DNA from: DAOTXL01 sp034434895
GTDB taxonomy: Bacteria > Chloroflexota > Anaerolineae > JAAYZQ01
DNA: 31,579 nucleotides
Assembly: GCA_034434895.1 (NCBI GenBank)
Contig: DAOTYI010000188.1
Span: forward strand, 1 to 31,579
Direction of reading: 5' to 3'
Shown here: piece by piece, positions 7,702-14,509 of the stretch
How the letters are laid out: every line of letters starts with the position of its first letter
Position numbering within the stretch: the first letter of the stretch is position 1
Made by a program: the position numbers and the translations under genes
The notes under the pieces: model-generated
The model's input: only the letters and a program-made list of their open reading frames with translations
Told to the model about the DNA's origin: nothing
The model's database searches: none

Positions 7702-7823
7702 TTTCGAAGCAGAAGAACTGGGGCTGCTCCCGCCAGGTCTGTGACCCGGCGGCCCCCCACGGGCGGGGGTCACAGACCCCCGCCGAGCAATGGGGTGCCC
7801 CACGCCCATGTTCTGCTTCGAAA
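7702..7823. repeat. Foldback element with two nested CACAG-loop hairpins
   Basis: Outer arms TTTCGAAGCAGAA (7702-7714) and TTCTGCTTCGAAA (7811-7823) are perfect 13-bp inverse complements about 96 bp apart. Inside lie two hairpins: CCGCC-a-GGT-CTGTG-ACC-c-GGCGG (7730-7752) and GGCGGGGGT-CACAG-ACCCCCGCC (7762-7784). The loops are complements of one another, and the two are in opposite orientation. Together with 7845-8028 this accounts for the 389-bp gene-free stretch 7637-8025; no gene is supported in it. Confidence 0.8.
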
Positions 7824-7844
7824 GCCCTCTGCCCACAACAAAAA

Positions 7845-7905
7845 CAGGGCAGGTTGGAAACCTACCCTGCGGCGTCCTCGTAGGGCAACTGCGACCAGTT
7901 GCCCT
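7845..7905. repeat. Two adjacent hairpins (TGGAA loop and CGAC loop)
   Basis: First hairpin 7845-7869: CAGGG and AGGT, loop TGGAA, then ACCT and CCCTG, with one C-A mismatch in the stem. Second hairpin 7882-7905: AGGGCAACTG, loop CGAC, CAGTTGCCCT, 10 bp and perfect. The TGGAA loop is the same as in the hairpins at 4745-4759, 10712-10726 and 17882-17896, although the stems differ. Confidence 0.8.
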
Positions 7906-7914
7906 GCATCATTT

Positions 7915-8028
7915 AGGAGCCAGTCTGAAAACCACCAAGGACACGAAGGACACAAAGAATTTATGTCAATTTCATCTCGTTTCTTTGTCCTATGCGCCTT
8001 CGCGGTAGACTTTTCAGGCAAGCTCTTA
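7915..8028. mobile_element. MITE-like foldback element, copy 1
   Basis: A gene-free element of about 114 bp. The left end reads AGGAGCCAGTCTGAAAA followed by CCACCAAGGACACGAAGG. The right end, read on the minus strand, is AAGAGCTTGCCTGAAAAG followed by TCTACCGCGAAGG and a diverged continuation of the same theme. A second, better preserved copy lies at 29328-29454. No coding capacity. The terminal TAA of the right end supplies the stop codon of the neighbouring 67-aa membrane protein gene. No clear target-site duplication can be read. Confidence 0.7.
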
Positions 8029-8229
8029 GGGGATTGGCGTGGTGGTCGTGATCTCTTCGATGATCGTGGAAAAGACGTTGCCGACCGAGGGGCCAAAGAA
8101 GAGCAGGCCGGCCATCATGCACAGACAGCACACCACGACAAGGACCAGGATGACGATAAGGGCAATCAGCCAGGGGTTCATCCCTTTCCTCGGCTCAGGT
8201 TCGTACAGGTTTTCCTGAATGTCCGACAT
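8026..8229 (-). CDS. Small single-pass membrane protein of unknown function
   Basis: A 67-aa protein with an acidic/charged N-terminal tail (about residues 1-17), one strongly hydrophobic segment from about 18 to 49 containing VVVCCLCMMAG, and a short Thr/Pro-rich end (TTTTPIP). AGGAG lies 6 bp before the ATG. It is the last of four co-oriented membrane genes, 21 bp after the DUF4126 gene. Its stop codon lies in the MITE-like end, so the original C-terminus may have been slightly different. I do not recognise the family; topology is probably N-in with the tail outside, which is inferred only. Confidence 0.75.
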   Translation of the reverse strand: MSDIQENLYEPEPRKGMNPWLIALIVILVLVVVCCLCMMAGLLFFGPSVGNVFSTIIEEITTTTPIP

Positions 8230-8250
8230 GGTTTTCTCCTCTCTTTGAGC

Positions 8251-8808
8251 CTATCCGAAAGATGACTTTTTCCTGGAGCGGCGGATGAGCCAGATGACCA
8301 GCAGCAACAGGAACACCACGCCCAGGATAGGAGCCAGGATGGATAACACCGACACGACAAAAGCCATCACATCCTCGGCGGTGCTCACCAGGGGGTTGAG
8401 CAGCCCCCCCGTGGTGCCGGTAATCACCGGGCGGGCCGTGGCCTTGACCGCGTGGACGCCGCCGGCCAGCAGCAGGCCGCAAATCATCGCCAGGACCGGG
8501 TGCACATCGCTGATCACGCCGGCGCTGGCGGCAAAGAGCACCGCCCCGGCCGCCGGCCGGACAAAAGTCTGGATGACATCATTGACCGAGTCCAGGGCCG
8601 GCACCTTGTCCACGAACATCTCCACGAGGAGCAGCACAGCCAGCACCCCGATGACCCACCAGCTCTGCAGAGCATCCCAGGGGGGCTTCAGGGTGATCAG
8701 ATCGGTGAAGCGGGCCAGCAACGCCACCACCAACAGCGGCAGGTAGGCGTTGAGACCCGCCGACGAAGACAGGCCGAAAGCGGTAAACAGGCTCAGCACC
8801 CCGTCCAT
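8251..8808 (-). CDS. DUF4126-family membrane protein
   Basis: A 185-aa polytopic protein. The opening LFTAFGLSSSAGLNAYLPLLVVALLAR is typical of DUF4126 proteins, followed by the conserved KVPALDSVNDVIQTFVRPAAGAVLFA and GGVHAVKATARPV segments. About five hydrophobic stretches can be drawn, and the C-terminus is basic (RRSRKKSSFG). The ATG at 8806-8808 is preferred to a TTG 33 bp upstream because the family begins just after it, though no good ribosome site is visible for either. It lies 63 bp after the zinc-ribbon gene. The molecular role of DUF4126 is not known to me. Confidence 0.85.
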   Translation of the reverse strand: MDGVLSLFTAFGLSSSAGLNAYLPLLVVALLARFTDLITLKPPWDALQSWWVIGVLAVLLLVEMFVDKVPALDSVNDVIQTFVRPAAGAVLFAASAGVISDVHPVLAMICGLLLAGGVHAVKATARPVITGTTGGLLNPLVSTAEDVMAFVVSVLSILAPILGVVFLLLLVIWLIRRSRKKSSFG

Positions 8809-8871
8809 CGTTGATAACCAGGCTCTGCCCCAGGCTGGCAAATGCGCTGTTGCTCGAAGCTGTAGTGGTTT

Positions 8872-9378
8872 TCAGTCAAAGCCACCTGAGCTGAACGCCC
8901 CGCACAGGCTGCACGCCCCCAGGGCCCCAAAGACCACAAAGCTCAGCACAGCCAGCCCGACCGCGATCCAGCCCAGCACGATGCCGGCCAGGGCAATCCC
9001 GTCCCCCGACACTTCATGAGGGCGCTGCCGGATGTCGTTGCGGGCCATGATACCCAGGATGATGGCCACAATGCTGCCCAGCAGGGGCAACACCGTCAGC
9101 CCGCCGATGCCCAGGATCAGGGAAGCGATGGCCAGACCGCTGATCGGCACAGTTGGCGCGACGGCCGGTGACCATGACTGCGCTGAAGGTGGCACCAGCA
9201 CAGGCGACATGGCCGGCGGGCTGTCCAGGGCCGGGAACTCGACCGGTTCCTCTTCAACCTCTGGCCGGGCTTCGGCCTCGACCTGAGGCGGGGCCTGCTC
9301 CGGTTTTAGCACTGCGCCGCAATTCCCACAAAAGATCGAGTCCTCCTCGTTGGGCGCACCACACATGGGGCAAAACAT
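8872..9378 (-). CDS. Zinc-ribbon membrane protein with DUF4190 domain
   Basis: A 168-aa protein. The N-terminal zinc ribbon is CPMC-x10-CGNC (Cys3, Cys6, Cys17, Cys20). A Pro/Glu-rich linker runs from about 25 to 82. A two-helix DUF4190-type membrane domain follows: GLAIASLILGIGGL...LGSIVAIILGIMARNDI, then GIALAGIVLGWIAVGLAVL. AGAGGTGA is 5 bp before the ATG. Proteins of this build are widespread and uncharacterised, with the ribbon predicted in the cytosol. It sits 49 bp downstream of the DUF4013 gene in the same orientation. An imperfect GC-rich dyad between them lacks a T-run and is not called a terminator. Confidence 0.9.
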   Translation of the reverse strand: MFCPMCGAPNEEDSIFCGNCGAVLKPEQAPPQVEAEARPEVEEEPVEFPALDSPPAMSPVLVPPSAQSWSPAVAPTVPISGLAIASLILGIGGLTVLPLLGSIVAIILGIMARNDIRQRPHEVSGDGIALAGIVLGWIAVGLAVLSFVVFGALGACSLCGAFSSGGFD

Positions 9379-9427
9379 AGTTCACCTCTTTTGATTGATG
9401 CAGCCGCCAGGCCATCCAGGCTGGCTG

Positions 9428-10123
9428 CTACGCCACTTCCACCGGAACGGGTTGGGATGCCTGGCCACTTGCTTCCAGGTAAGCCTGGCCGTACAGATGG
9501 CCGATGACCATCCAGGAGTAGGGCACGGTCACGAACCAACCCAGGCCGCAGAGGATGAGGCCCACTTCACCGACCAGGTCGGCCATCCAGCTCATCAGGA
9601 AGGTGATCAGGTAGGTGGTCAGGTGATCGCGGACAAAGGCAAAGACCCTGCCAAAGTTAAAGGCAGCATTGATCTCATCCTCGGCGACATAGAAGGCAAT
9701 GGCAGCCGGCAGCAACAGCGACATAACAATGACCCACAGGAAGCCAAGGCAGCCAGCGAACAGGCCCAGGAAGGCGCTCCACCCTTCCGCGCTGTCGCTG
9801 AGAAGGGCCGTGGGGATGCCCAGGCACAGGCCGATGACGAGGATGGGCAAGGCATAGACAATGCCGATGACGATGACCTTGAGCCCATCGGCCAGCAGCT
9901 TACCCCAGTTGTCCCACTCCGGCAGCAGTGGGGCCTGGCCCTGGATCACCCGCCGGGTGATCTCGACGCTGTAGCCGGCTAACAGGGCAATGGCTGCAAT
10001 CAGGGGGATAATGATCAGCCACGAAAACAGCCAGCCTGCCACCAGAATGGCAGCGGCAATCAGGACCTTGGCGATCCAATCTTTATCTTCAAAGACGAAC
10101 GCGAACGACTTGCCGATATCCAT
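9428..10123 (-). CDS. DUF4013-family membrane protein
   Basis: A 231-aa polytopic protein beginning MDIGKSFAFVFEDKDWIAKVL, the standard opening of DUF4013 proteins. Long hydrophobic pairs follow (about 20-60, 85-115, 125-160, 190-215) and an amphipathic middle segment with VEITRRVIQGQ and PLLPEWDNWGKLLADGLK. The ATG at 10121-10123 has AGGAGGG 6 bp upstream. A longer frame to 10189 would start at the transcription start region and lacks a ribosome site. It is the first gene of a four-gene membrane operon driven by the promoter at 10194-10222. The function of DUF4013 is unknown; related proteins often sit beside zinc-ribbon membrane proteins, as here. Confidence 0.9.
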   Translation of the reverse strand: MDIGKSFAFVFEDKDWIAKVLIAAAILVAGWLFSWLIIIPLIAAIALLAGYSVEITRRVIQGQAPLLPEWDNWGKLLADGLKVIVIGIVYALPILVIGLCLGIPTALLSDSAEGWSAFLGLFAGCLGFLWVIVMSLLLPAAIAFYVAEDEINAAFNFGRVFAFVRDHLTTYLITFLMSWMADLVGEVGLILCGLGWFVTVPYSWMVIGHLYGQAYLEASGQASQPVPVEVA

Positions 10124-10193
10124 TTTTTCCCTCCTCTGCGCAAAGGTGGCTCCAGATAGGTCTGCACCCCCTGTGGCGGAGATGCCCATCTAC

Positions 10194-10222
10194 AATATAC
10201 CACAGGTTATGCATTCTGACAA
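10194..10222 (-). promoter_or_regulatory. Promoter of the DUF4013 operon
   Basis: Minus strand: -35 TTGTCA (10222-10217), 17-bp spacer, -10 TATATT (10199-10194). Transcription should start near 10187, leaving a leader of about 64 nt with the Shine-Dalgarno site at its end. It is divergent to the promoter at 10291-10319. Confidence 0.75.
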
Positions 10223-10290
10223 CTACCCCTCTCTACGTGAGATGGGCGACAAAGTTGCGGGCCTGCCCGGCGTGAGCGAAAAGATGGTGT

Positions 10291-10319
10291 TTGCCCTCTT
10301 GTCCCTTTTGTGCTAAACT
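10291..10319 (+). promoter_or_regulatory. Promoter of the GT-C operon (apparently leaderless)
   Basis: -35 TTGCCC (10291-10296), 17-bp spacer, -10 TAAACT (10314-10319) with TGC before it (extended -10). The usual start distance places transcription at 10325-10326, which is the A of the ATG at 10326. No ribosome-binding site precedes that ATG. Confidence 0.65.
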
Positions 10320-10325
10320 GAACCC

Positions 10326-12437
10326 ATGACCGGGGCTTGGGCGCGACGGTTCCAGGTTGAAATCCTGCTCATCATCTTGCTGGCCTTTGGCCTGCGGCTG
10401 GCAGCCATTGACCGTCAGGACATCTGGGGCGACGAGGCGTTCAGCATCTGGCTCAGCCGGCAGCCCCTGCCTCAGGTGGTCGCCGGCGGAGCCGACACCC
10501 ACCCCCCTCTTTATCCGTTCCTCCTCTACCTCTGGCTGCGCCTGGCCGGATCATCTCCCCTGGCCGTCCGCACCCTGTCGGCTCTCATCGGTACCCTGAC
10601 CGTGGCGGTGGTGTATCTTCTGGGCTGCCGTGTCCCCCCTCCCCTCTCCCGTGAGCAGGGGGGAGGCCGGGGAGAGGGGAGGCTGGCCACTGGCATCAAG
10701 CCAAGGCGTGGGCGATTGGAAATCGCACCGGGTAGCCGAAGGTATTGCCTTCGGCTACCCGGCCGTCCGCCTGCACGGACGGAGGCATCCACCTGCGTGG
10801 ATGCCTGGCCACAGGCTCCTGAGGTGCGACTTGAGTCGCTTAATATGGGGAAGCTGGCCGCATTGCTGGCGGCCGTCTCGCCGGTGCTGGTCTACTATTC
10901 CCAGGAGACGCGCATGTATGGCCTGGTGACCCTCCTGGCCGCTGCCTCGGTCTACCAGGCTGTCCGCTGCGGGCAGGGGAGCCTCTGGCCCTACATGTTC
11001 ATCACCCTGGCGGCCGTTTACACCCATTACTATGCCTTTTTTGTGCTCCTGGCAGAAAATCTGATTATCGTCCCCTCTCTGTTCCGCCGTTGCCGGCCCG
11101 CTCTGCGCCGCTGGCTGATTGCGCAGGGAGCCATCCTCCTGGCCTACCTCCCCTGGATCGTCGTCCAGACCGGTTTTCTCAGCGGGAAGGCCAGCGCGCG
11201 TTTTGCTGAATGGGACCTGTCCACCGCATGGCGCATCATCAGGGATACCTTGATCGCCTTGAGCGCAGGATTGTCGGTCCGGCCTGCCATCGCGCAGGGG
11301 ATCGCCGCCCTGTTTCTGATCGCCCTCTTCACCGGCCTGGTGGCGGCGCTCTCCCCGGCTTCCGCCGAGGGATCCCCATCAGCGCCGGGGAGGAGAAGTG
11401 AGCGGCGGCTGATCGTGGCCTGTTTGCTCCTGCCCCTGTTCCTGGCCTGGGCTGTCAACCCGGTCATGCCCTTTTTCTATGCCCGCTATCTGCTGCTCCT
11501 CGCCCCGGCCTTCTACCTGCTGGTGGCGTGGGGGGTGGGCGCCTGGGGGCGGCTGTGGCCTCCCCTGTACGTCGGTGGAGTTGCCCTCTTGCTGGCGGGG
11601 AGTGGGTGGGGGTTGTACGGCTACTACACCGACGATGCTTATCTCAAGGGCCGCTATGGCCAGATGATGGCCTACGTACAGGCCCAGGCCCGGCCGGGCG
11701 ACGCCCTCATCCTGGCCAACCCGCTCCAACGCCCTCTCTTTGAATACTACCGACCGGAGGGGCTGGAGGCCTATTTCTTTCCCAGATACGGCGTACCCCT
11801 GGAGGACCCGCGCACTGCCGCCGAACTGGAGAGGATCGCCGCCAGGCACCCGCGTCTATGGCTGGTGCGCTTTGGCAATCCGGCCGAGTATGACCCAGCA
11901 GGGACATTGATCCGCTGGCTGGCAACCCACGGTGGCAAGGCCTACTTTGGCGGCTGGGTAGATGCCGATCTGTCGCTGTATGTAATGCCCCCGGCCGTCG
12001 TCGGCCAGGGCATTCAACACCCCTTGCGCCTGGACCTGGGGGGCCAGGTGCGGCTGCTGGGCTATGCCCTCAACACCGAACGGCTGGCTCCCGGTGAGAC
12101 ATTGCTGTTGACCCTCTACTGGCAGGCGCTGGCACCGATGGACAAACGCTATACCGTCTTTACCCATCTTTTGGACAAAAACAATCAGATTCAGGCACAA
12201 ATGGACAGCGAGCCACAGGGCGGCAGCCTGCCTACCGACCGCTGGACGGTGGGGCAGGTGATCCAGGACAACTATGCCCTGACCCTCTCCGCCCGGGCCA
12301 TACCCGGCCCCTATCTCCTGGAGGTGGGCCTCTACCTGCTGGCCAGCGGGGAACGCCTGCCTGTCCACGACGCCGACAGCGGTGCAGCCCTGGGTGACCG
12401 GGTGGTGTTGAACACCATCGAGGTGGTAGGGCCATGA
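10326..12437 (+). CDS. GT-C (ArnT/PMT-like, GT39/GT83-type) membrane glycosyltransferase with repeat-derived insert
   Basis: A 703-aa polytopic enzyme expected to transfer a sugar from a polyprenyl-phosphate donor on the outer face of the membrane. The first outer loop carries the catalytic acidic pair Asp36-Glu37 in DIWGDEAFS and the second motif DTHPPLYPFLLYLW (from 58). VLVYYSQETRMYGLV is typical of the family. A C-terminal beta domain (about 562-700) has LLGYAL, LTLYWQALAPMDKRYTVFTHLL and YLLEVGLYLL, and recurs in the next gene and in the gene at 20609. Residues about 101-173 have no membrane character, are Arg/Pro-rich and are encoded by two inserted repeats (10640-10680 and 10691-10841) that keep the frame. 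The ATG coincides with the inferred transcription start. Its stop overlaps the next start by 4 bp. Confidence 0.92.
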   Translation: MTGAWARRFQVEILLIILLAFGLRLAAIDRQDIWGDEAFSIWLSRQPLPQVVAGGADTHPPLYPFLLYLWLRLAGSSPLAVRTLSALIGTLTVAVVYLLGCRVPPPLSREQGGGRGEGRLATGIKPRRGRLEIAPGSRRYCLRLPGRPPARTEASTCVDAWPQAPEVRLESLNMGKLAALLAAVSPVLVYYSQETRMYGLVTLLAAASVYQAVRCGQGSLWPYMFITLAAVYTHYYAFFVLLAENLIIVPSLFRRCRPALRRWLIAQGAILLAYLPWIVVQTGFLSGKASARFAEWDLSTAWRIIRDTLIALSAGLSVRPAIAQGIAALFLIALFTGLVAALSPASAEGSPSAPGRRSERRLIVACLLLPLFLAWAVNPVMPFFYARYLLLLAPAFYLLVAWGVGAWGRLWPPLYVGGVALLLAGSGWGLYGYYTDDAYLKGRYGQMMAYVQAQARPGDALILANPLQRPLFEYYRPEGLEAYFFPRYGVPLEDPRTAAELERIAARHPRLWLVRFGNPAEYDPAGTLIRWLATHGGKAYFGGWVDADLSLYVMPPAVVGQGIQHPLRLDLGGQVRLLGYALNTERLAPGETLLLTLYWQALAPMDKRYTVFTHLLDKNNQIQAQMDSEPQGGSLPTDRWTVGQVIQDNYALTLSARAIPGPYLLEVGLYLLASGERLPVHDADSGAALGDRVVLNTIEVVGP
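10640..10680. repeat. GC-rich inverted repeat inside the GT-C gene
   Basis: Arms TCCCCTCTCCC (10640-10650) and GGGAGAGGGGA (10670-10680) are perfect 11-bp inverse complements around a 19-bp centre. They encode part of the low-similarity PPPLSREQGGGRGEGRL segment, directly ahead of hairpin array B. The arm words recall those at the very start of the window (CCCTCGCCC...CTCTCCCC), but no second complete copy is present. Confidence 0.7.
10691..10841. repeat. Hairpin-array repeat, copy B (in frame inside a glycosyltransferase gene)
   Basis: Same order of hairpins as copy A: GCGAT-TGGAA-ATCGC (10712-10726). GGTAGCCGAAGG/CCTTCGGCTACC (10731-10759). CCGTCCG-CCTGCA-CGGACGG (10763-10782). GGCATCCAC-CTGC-GTGGATGCC (10784-10805). 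GCCTG-GCCA-CAGGC (10803-10816). GCGAC-TTGA-GTCGC (10826-10839). Compared with copy A, the fourth stem has changed a G-C pair to A-T on both arms. The copy is read through in frame as residues about 122-172 of the glycosyltransferase. Confidence 0.88.
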
Positions 12438-14491
12438 TGCGCAGGGATCTCTCCCGCCGCCGCGAGGCTGTGGCCCTCCTGCTCATCACGCTGCTGGCGG
12501 CGGCCTTGCGTTTCTATCGCCTGCCGGAGCTGCCACCGGGCCTGCACTATGACGAGGGGTTCAAGGGGGTCACGGCCCGTGGGTTGCTGACCGGCGAGCC
12601 GCTGCGGCTCTTTTTCGAGAGCGACATGGGCGAGGAACCGGTAGCCATCTATCTGGTGGCTGCTGCCCTGGGCCTGTTCGGACAGTCGCCGTGGATCATC
12701 CGCCTGGTCTCGGCGGTGATCGGCACCCTGACGGTGCCCCTGGCCTGGTGGCTGGGCCGCGAACTGGGCCAGATGGCGAACCCGGCAGGTGGGGTCGGGC
12801 CTGCGGTCCGACCGGGGCGGGAACAGTTTGAGGCGCGGATGGTGGGCCTGGGCACGGCGCTGGTGCTGGCCATCCTCTACTGGCACGTCAGTTTCAGCCG
12901 GATTGGCATGGAGCCGATCCTGGTGCCGTTGTGCGTGACCCTGGCTTTTGCCGCCCTGCTGCGGGGCCTGAACCGGGGCGGCTATGGAAAGCCACTCTAC
13001 GGCTGGTTTGTCCTGACCGGACTGGCCGTGGGTGGCAGCCTGTATACCTACAAGGCCGGTTATTTCGTGCCGATCCTGTCCCTGCTGTTCCTCCTCTATG
13101 CTGCTGTTGCAGAGCGCAGATTTTTGCGGCGGCATGGATCTGGCCTGCTGCTGGCGGGGCTCGTCGCCCTGCTGGTTGCCGCTCCTCTGATCCTTTACTT
13201 TGTCACCCACCCGGCCAGCTTTTGGCAGCGCCCGGCGAGCGTGGCCCTGAGCGGCGGTGAGGCGACCTGGGAGAATCTCCCCCGCGTGCTGGGCATGTTC
13301 TTTGTGCGGGGGGACGCCAACCCGCGCAGCAACCTGCCCGGCCGCCCGGCCCTGGACCCCTTCCTGGCCTTCCTGTTCCTGGCGGGAGTGGTACGGGCGC
13401 TGCGCAGATGCCGTCATCCACGGCTGGCCCTGCCGCTGCTGTGGCTGGGGGTGATGACCCTGCCCACCCTTGTGACCGAACATGCCCCTCACTTTGGCCG
13501 GGCTATCGGTGCCACGCCGGCGGTTGCCCTGCTCTGCGGGTTGGGGATGGAAAGGTTGCTCAAAGTGGGCCTGCGACCTGCCTCTCCTGGCGGTCACAGA
13601 CCGCCGGGGAGCGCAAATCTCTACCTGCCGATCCTGGCAGCAGGACTGGCCTTTGCCACATTCTCGACGGCACGAGCCTACTTCCAGACCTGGGGGCGCA
13701 GCCCCGACCTGTTCTACGCCTATGATGTGGGCCTGGTCGAGATTGCCGCTCGGGTGAACAGGATCCCTGCCGACGAACAGGTCTATCTTACACCCACCTC
13801 CCGCGATCATTATACCCTGCAATTTCTGCTCCGCCGGCCCCTGGCCAGCTTTGACGGGCGGGCCGGGCTGGTCTTTCCTCCGCCGGGCCGGGCAGCGACG
13901 GTGATCGTGCTCCCCGGCGAGGATGAGGGGACCCTGCCCGCTCTGCAACAGACCCGTCCCGACGGCACAGCGATCTGGACCGTGGCCGATGGCTATCATC
14001 GTCCCTACGCGGTGGCCTATCACCTGCCGGCCAGCGACTCCCCGGCTCCATCGCCCGATCATCCTGCCGGGGCCATCTTTGGCCGTGCGGTCCGGCTGCT
14101 GGGCTATGCGTTGGATGTCACGTCGGCCAGGCCGGGCGACACCGTAAAGCTGACCCTCTACTGGCAGGCGTTGGCCCCTCTGGACAGGGATTATACCGTG
14201 TTCACCCACCTGCTGGGCGATCCCAACCCGGCCACGGGCAGCCCGCTATGGGCCGGGCACGACAGCCAGCCGGACAACGGTCACTACCCTACGTCCGCCT
14301 GGCAACCTGGAGAGGTGATCCTGGACGTGCATCCCCTGCTCATACCTGCCGCTGCCCCGCCGGGCGAATATCGGTTGGAAGCCGGCCTCTACCTTCTGGA
14401 GACGATGGTCCGCCTGCCGGCAACCGATGCTGCCGGGCGGCCGCTGCCCGATCATGCGGCCCTGTTGGGGGAATTGGAGATCGGAGATTAG
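12434..14491 (+). CDS. GT-C (ArnT/PMT-like) membrane glycosyltransferase
   Basis: A 685-aa polytopic enzyme of the same superfamily as the preceding gene. The catalytic acidic pair Asp40-Glu41 is in GLHYDEGFKG, and a second outer-loop motif MGEEPVAIYL follows. About ten membrane segments run to about residue 420. A soluble part with DHYTLQFLLRRPLASFDGRAG leads to the shared C-terminal beta domain (about 546-684) with VRLLGYALDV, LTLYWQALAPLDRDYTVFTHLL and YRLEAGLYLL. The start (ATG, or the adjacent second ATG) overlaps the upstream stop as ATGA, so expression is coupled. Two short hairpins (12793-12813 and 13589-13605) are read through in frame in loop segments. Donor and acceptor are unknown. 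Confidence 0.92.
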   Translation: MMRRDLSRRREAVALLLITLLAAALRFYRLPELPPGLHYDEGFKGVTARGLLTGEPLRLFFESDMGEEPVAIYLVAAALGLFGQSPWIIRLVSAVIGTLTVPLAWWLGRELGQMANPAGGVGPAVRPGREQFEARMVGLGTALVLAILYWHVSFSRIGMEPILVPLCVTLAFAALLRGLNRGGYGKPLYGWFVLTGLAVGGSLYTYKAGYFVPILSLLFLLYAAVAERRFLRRHGSGLLLAGLVALLVAAPLILYFVTHPASFWQRPASVALSGGEATWENLPRVLGMFFVRGDANPRSNLPGRPALDPFLAFLFLAGVVRALRRCRHPRLALPLLWLGVMTLPTLVTEHAPHFGRAIGATPAVALLCGLGMERLLKVGLRPASPGGHRPPGSANLYLPILAAGLAFATFSTARAYFQTWGRSPDLFYAYDVGLVEIAARVNRIPADEQVYLTPTSRDHYTLQFLLRRPLASFDGRAGLVFPPPGRAATVIVLPGEDEGTLPALQQTRPDGTAIWTVADGYHRPYAVAYHLPASDSPAPSPDHPAGAIFGRAVRLLGYALDVTSARPGDTVKLTLYWQALAPLDRDYTVFTHLLGDPNPATGSPLWAGHDSQPDNGHYPTSAWQPGEVILDVHPLLIPAAAPPGEYRLEAGLYLLETMVRLPATDAAGRPLPDHAALLGELEIGD
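12793..12813. repeat. Hairpin within GT-C gene
   Basis: GGTCGGGCC, loop TGC, GGTCCGACC: a 9-bp stem with one G-T pair. It encodes the Gly/Pro-rich GGVGPAVRPG part of a loop between GRELGQMA and FEARMVGLGTALV, the same loop position where the upstream paralogue carries hairpin array B. Confidence 0.65.
13589..13605. repeat. CACAG-loop hairpin within GT-C gene
   Basis: GGCGGT, loop CACAG, ACCGCC: a perfect 6-bp stem that extends imperfectly outward. The loop is identical to that at 7762-7784, with a different stem. It encodes PGGHRPP in a Pro-rich loop that follows the GMERLLKVGL helix. Confidence 0.7.
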
Positions 14492-14509
14492 AGATTGGAG
14501 GAGCAGCCT

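Noticed and set aside
7549..8265. 238-aa plus-strand open frame across the spacer
   Set aside because: Made of foldbacks, the MITE-like element and antisense of small membrane genes; no coding pattern.
9379..9427. Rho-independent terminator after the DUF4013 gene
   Set aside because: An imperfect GC-rich dyad is present but no T-run follows, and the next gene has no promoter of its own.
12332..14209. 625-aa open frame antisense to the second GT-C gene
   Set aside because: Low-complexity Gln/Gly/Arg composition typical of a GC-rich antisense shadow; the sense gene has clear family motifs.
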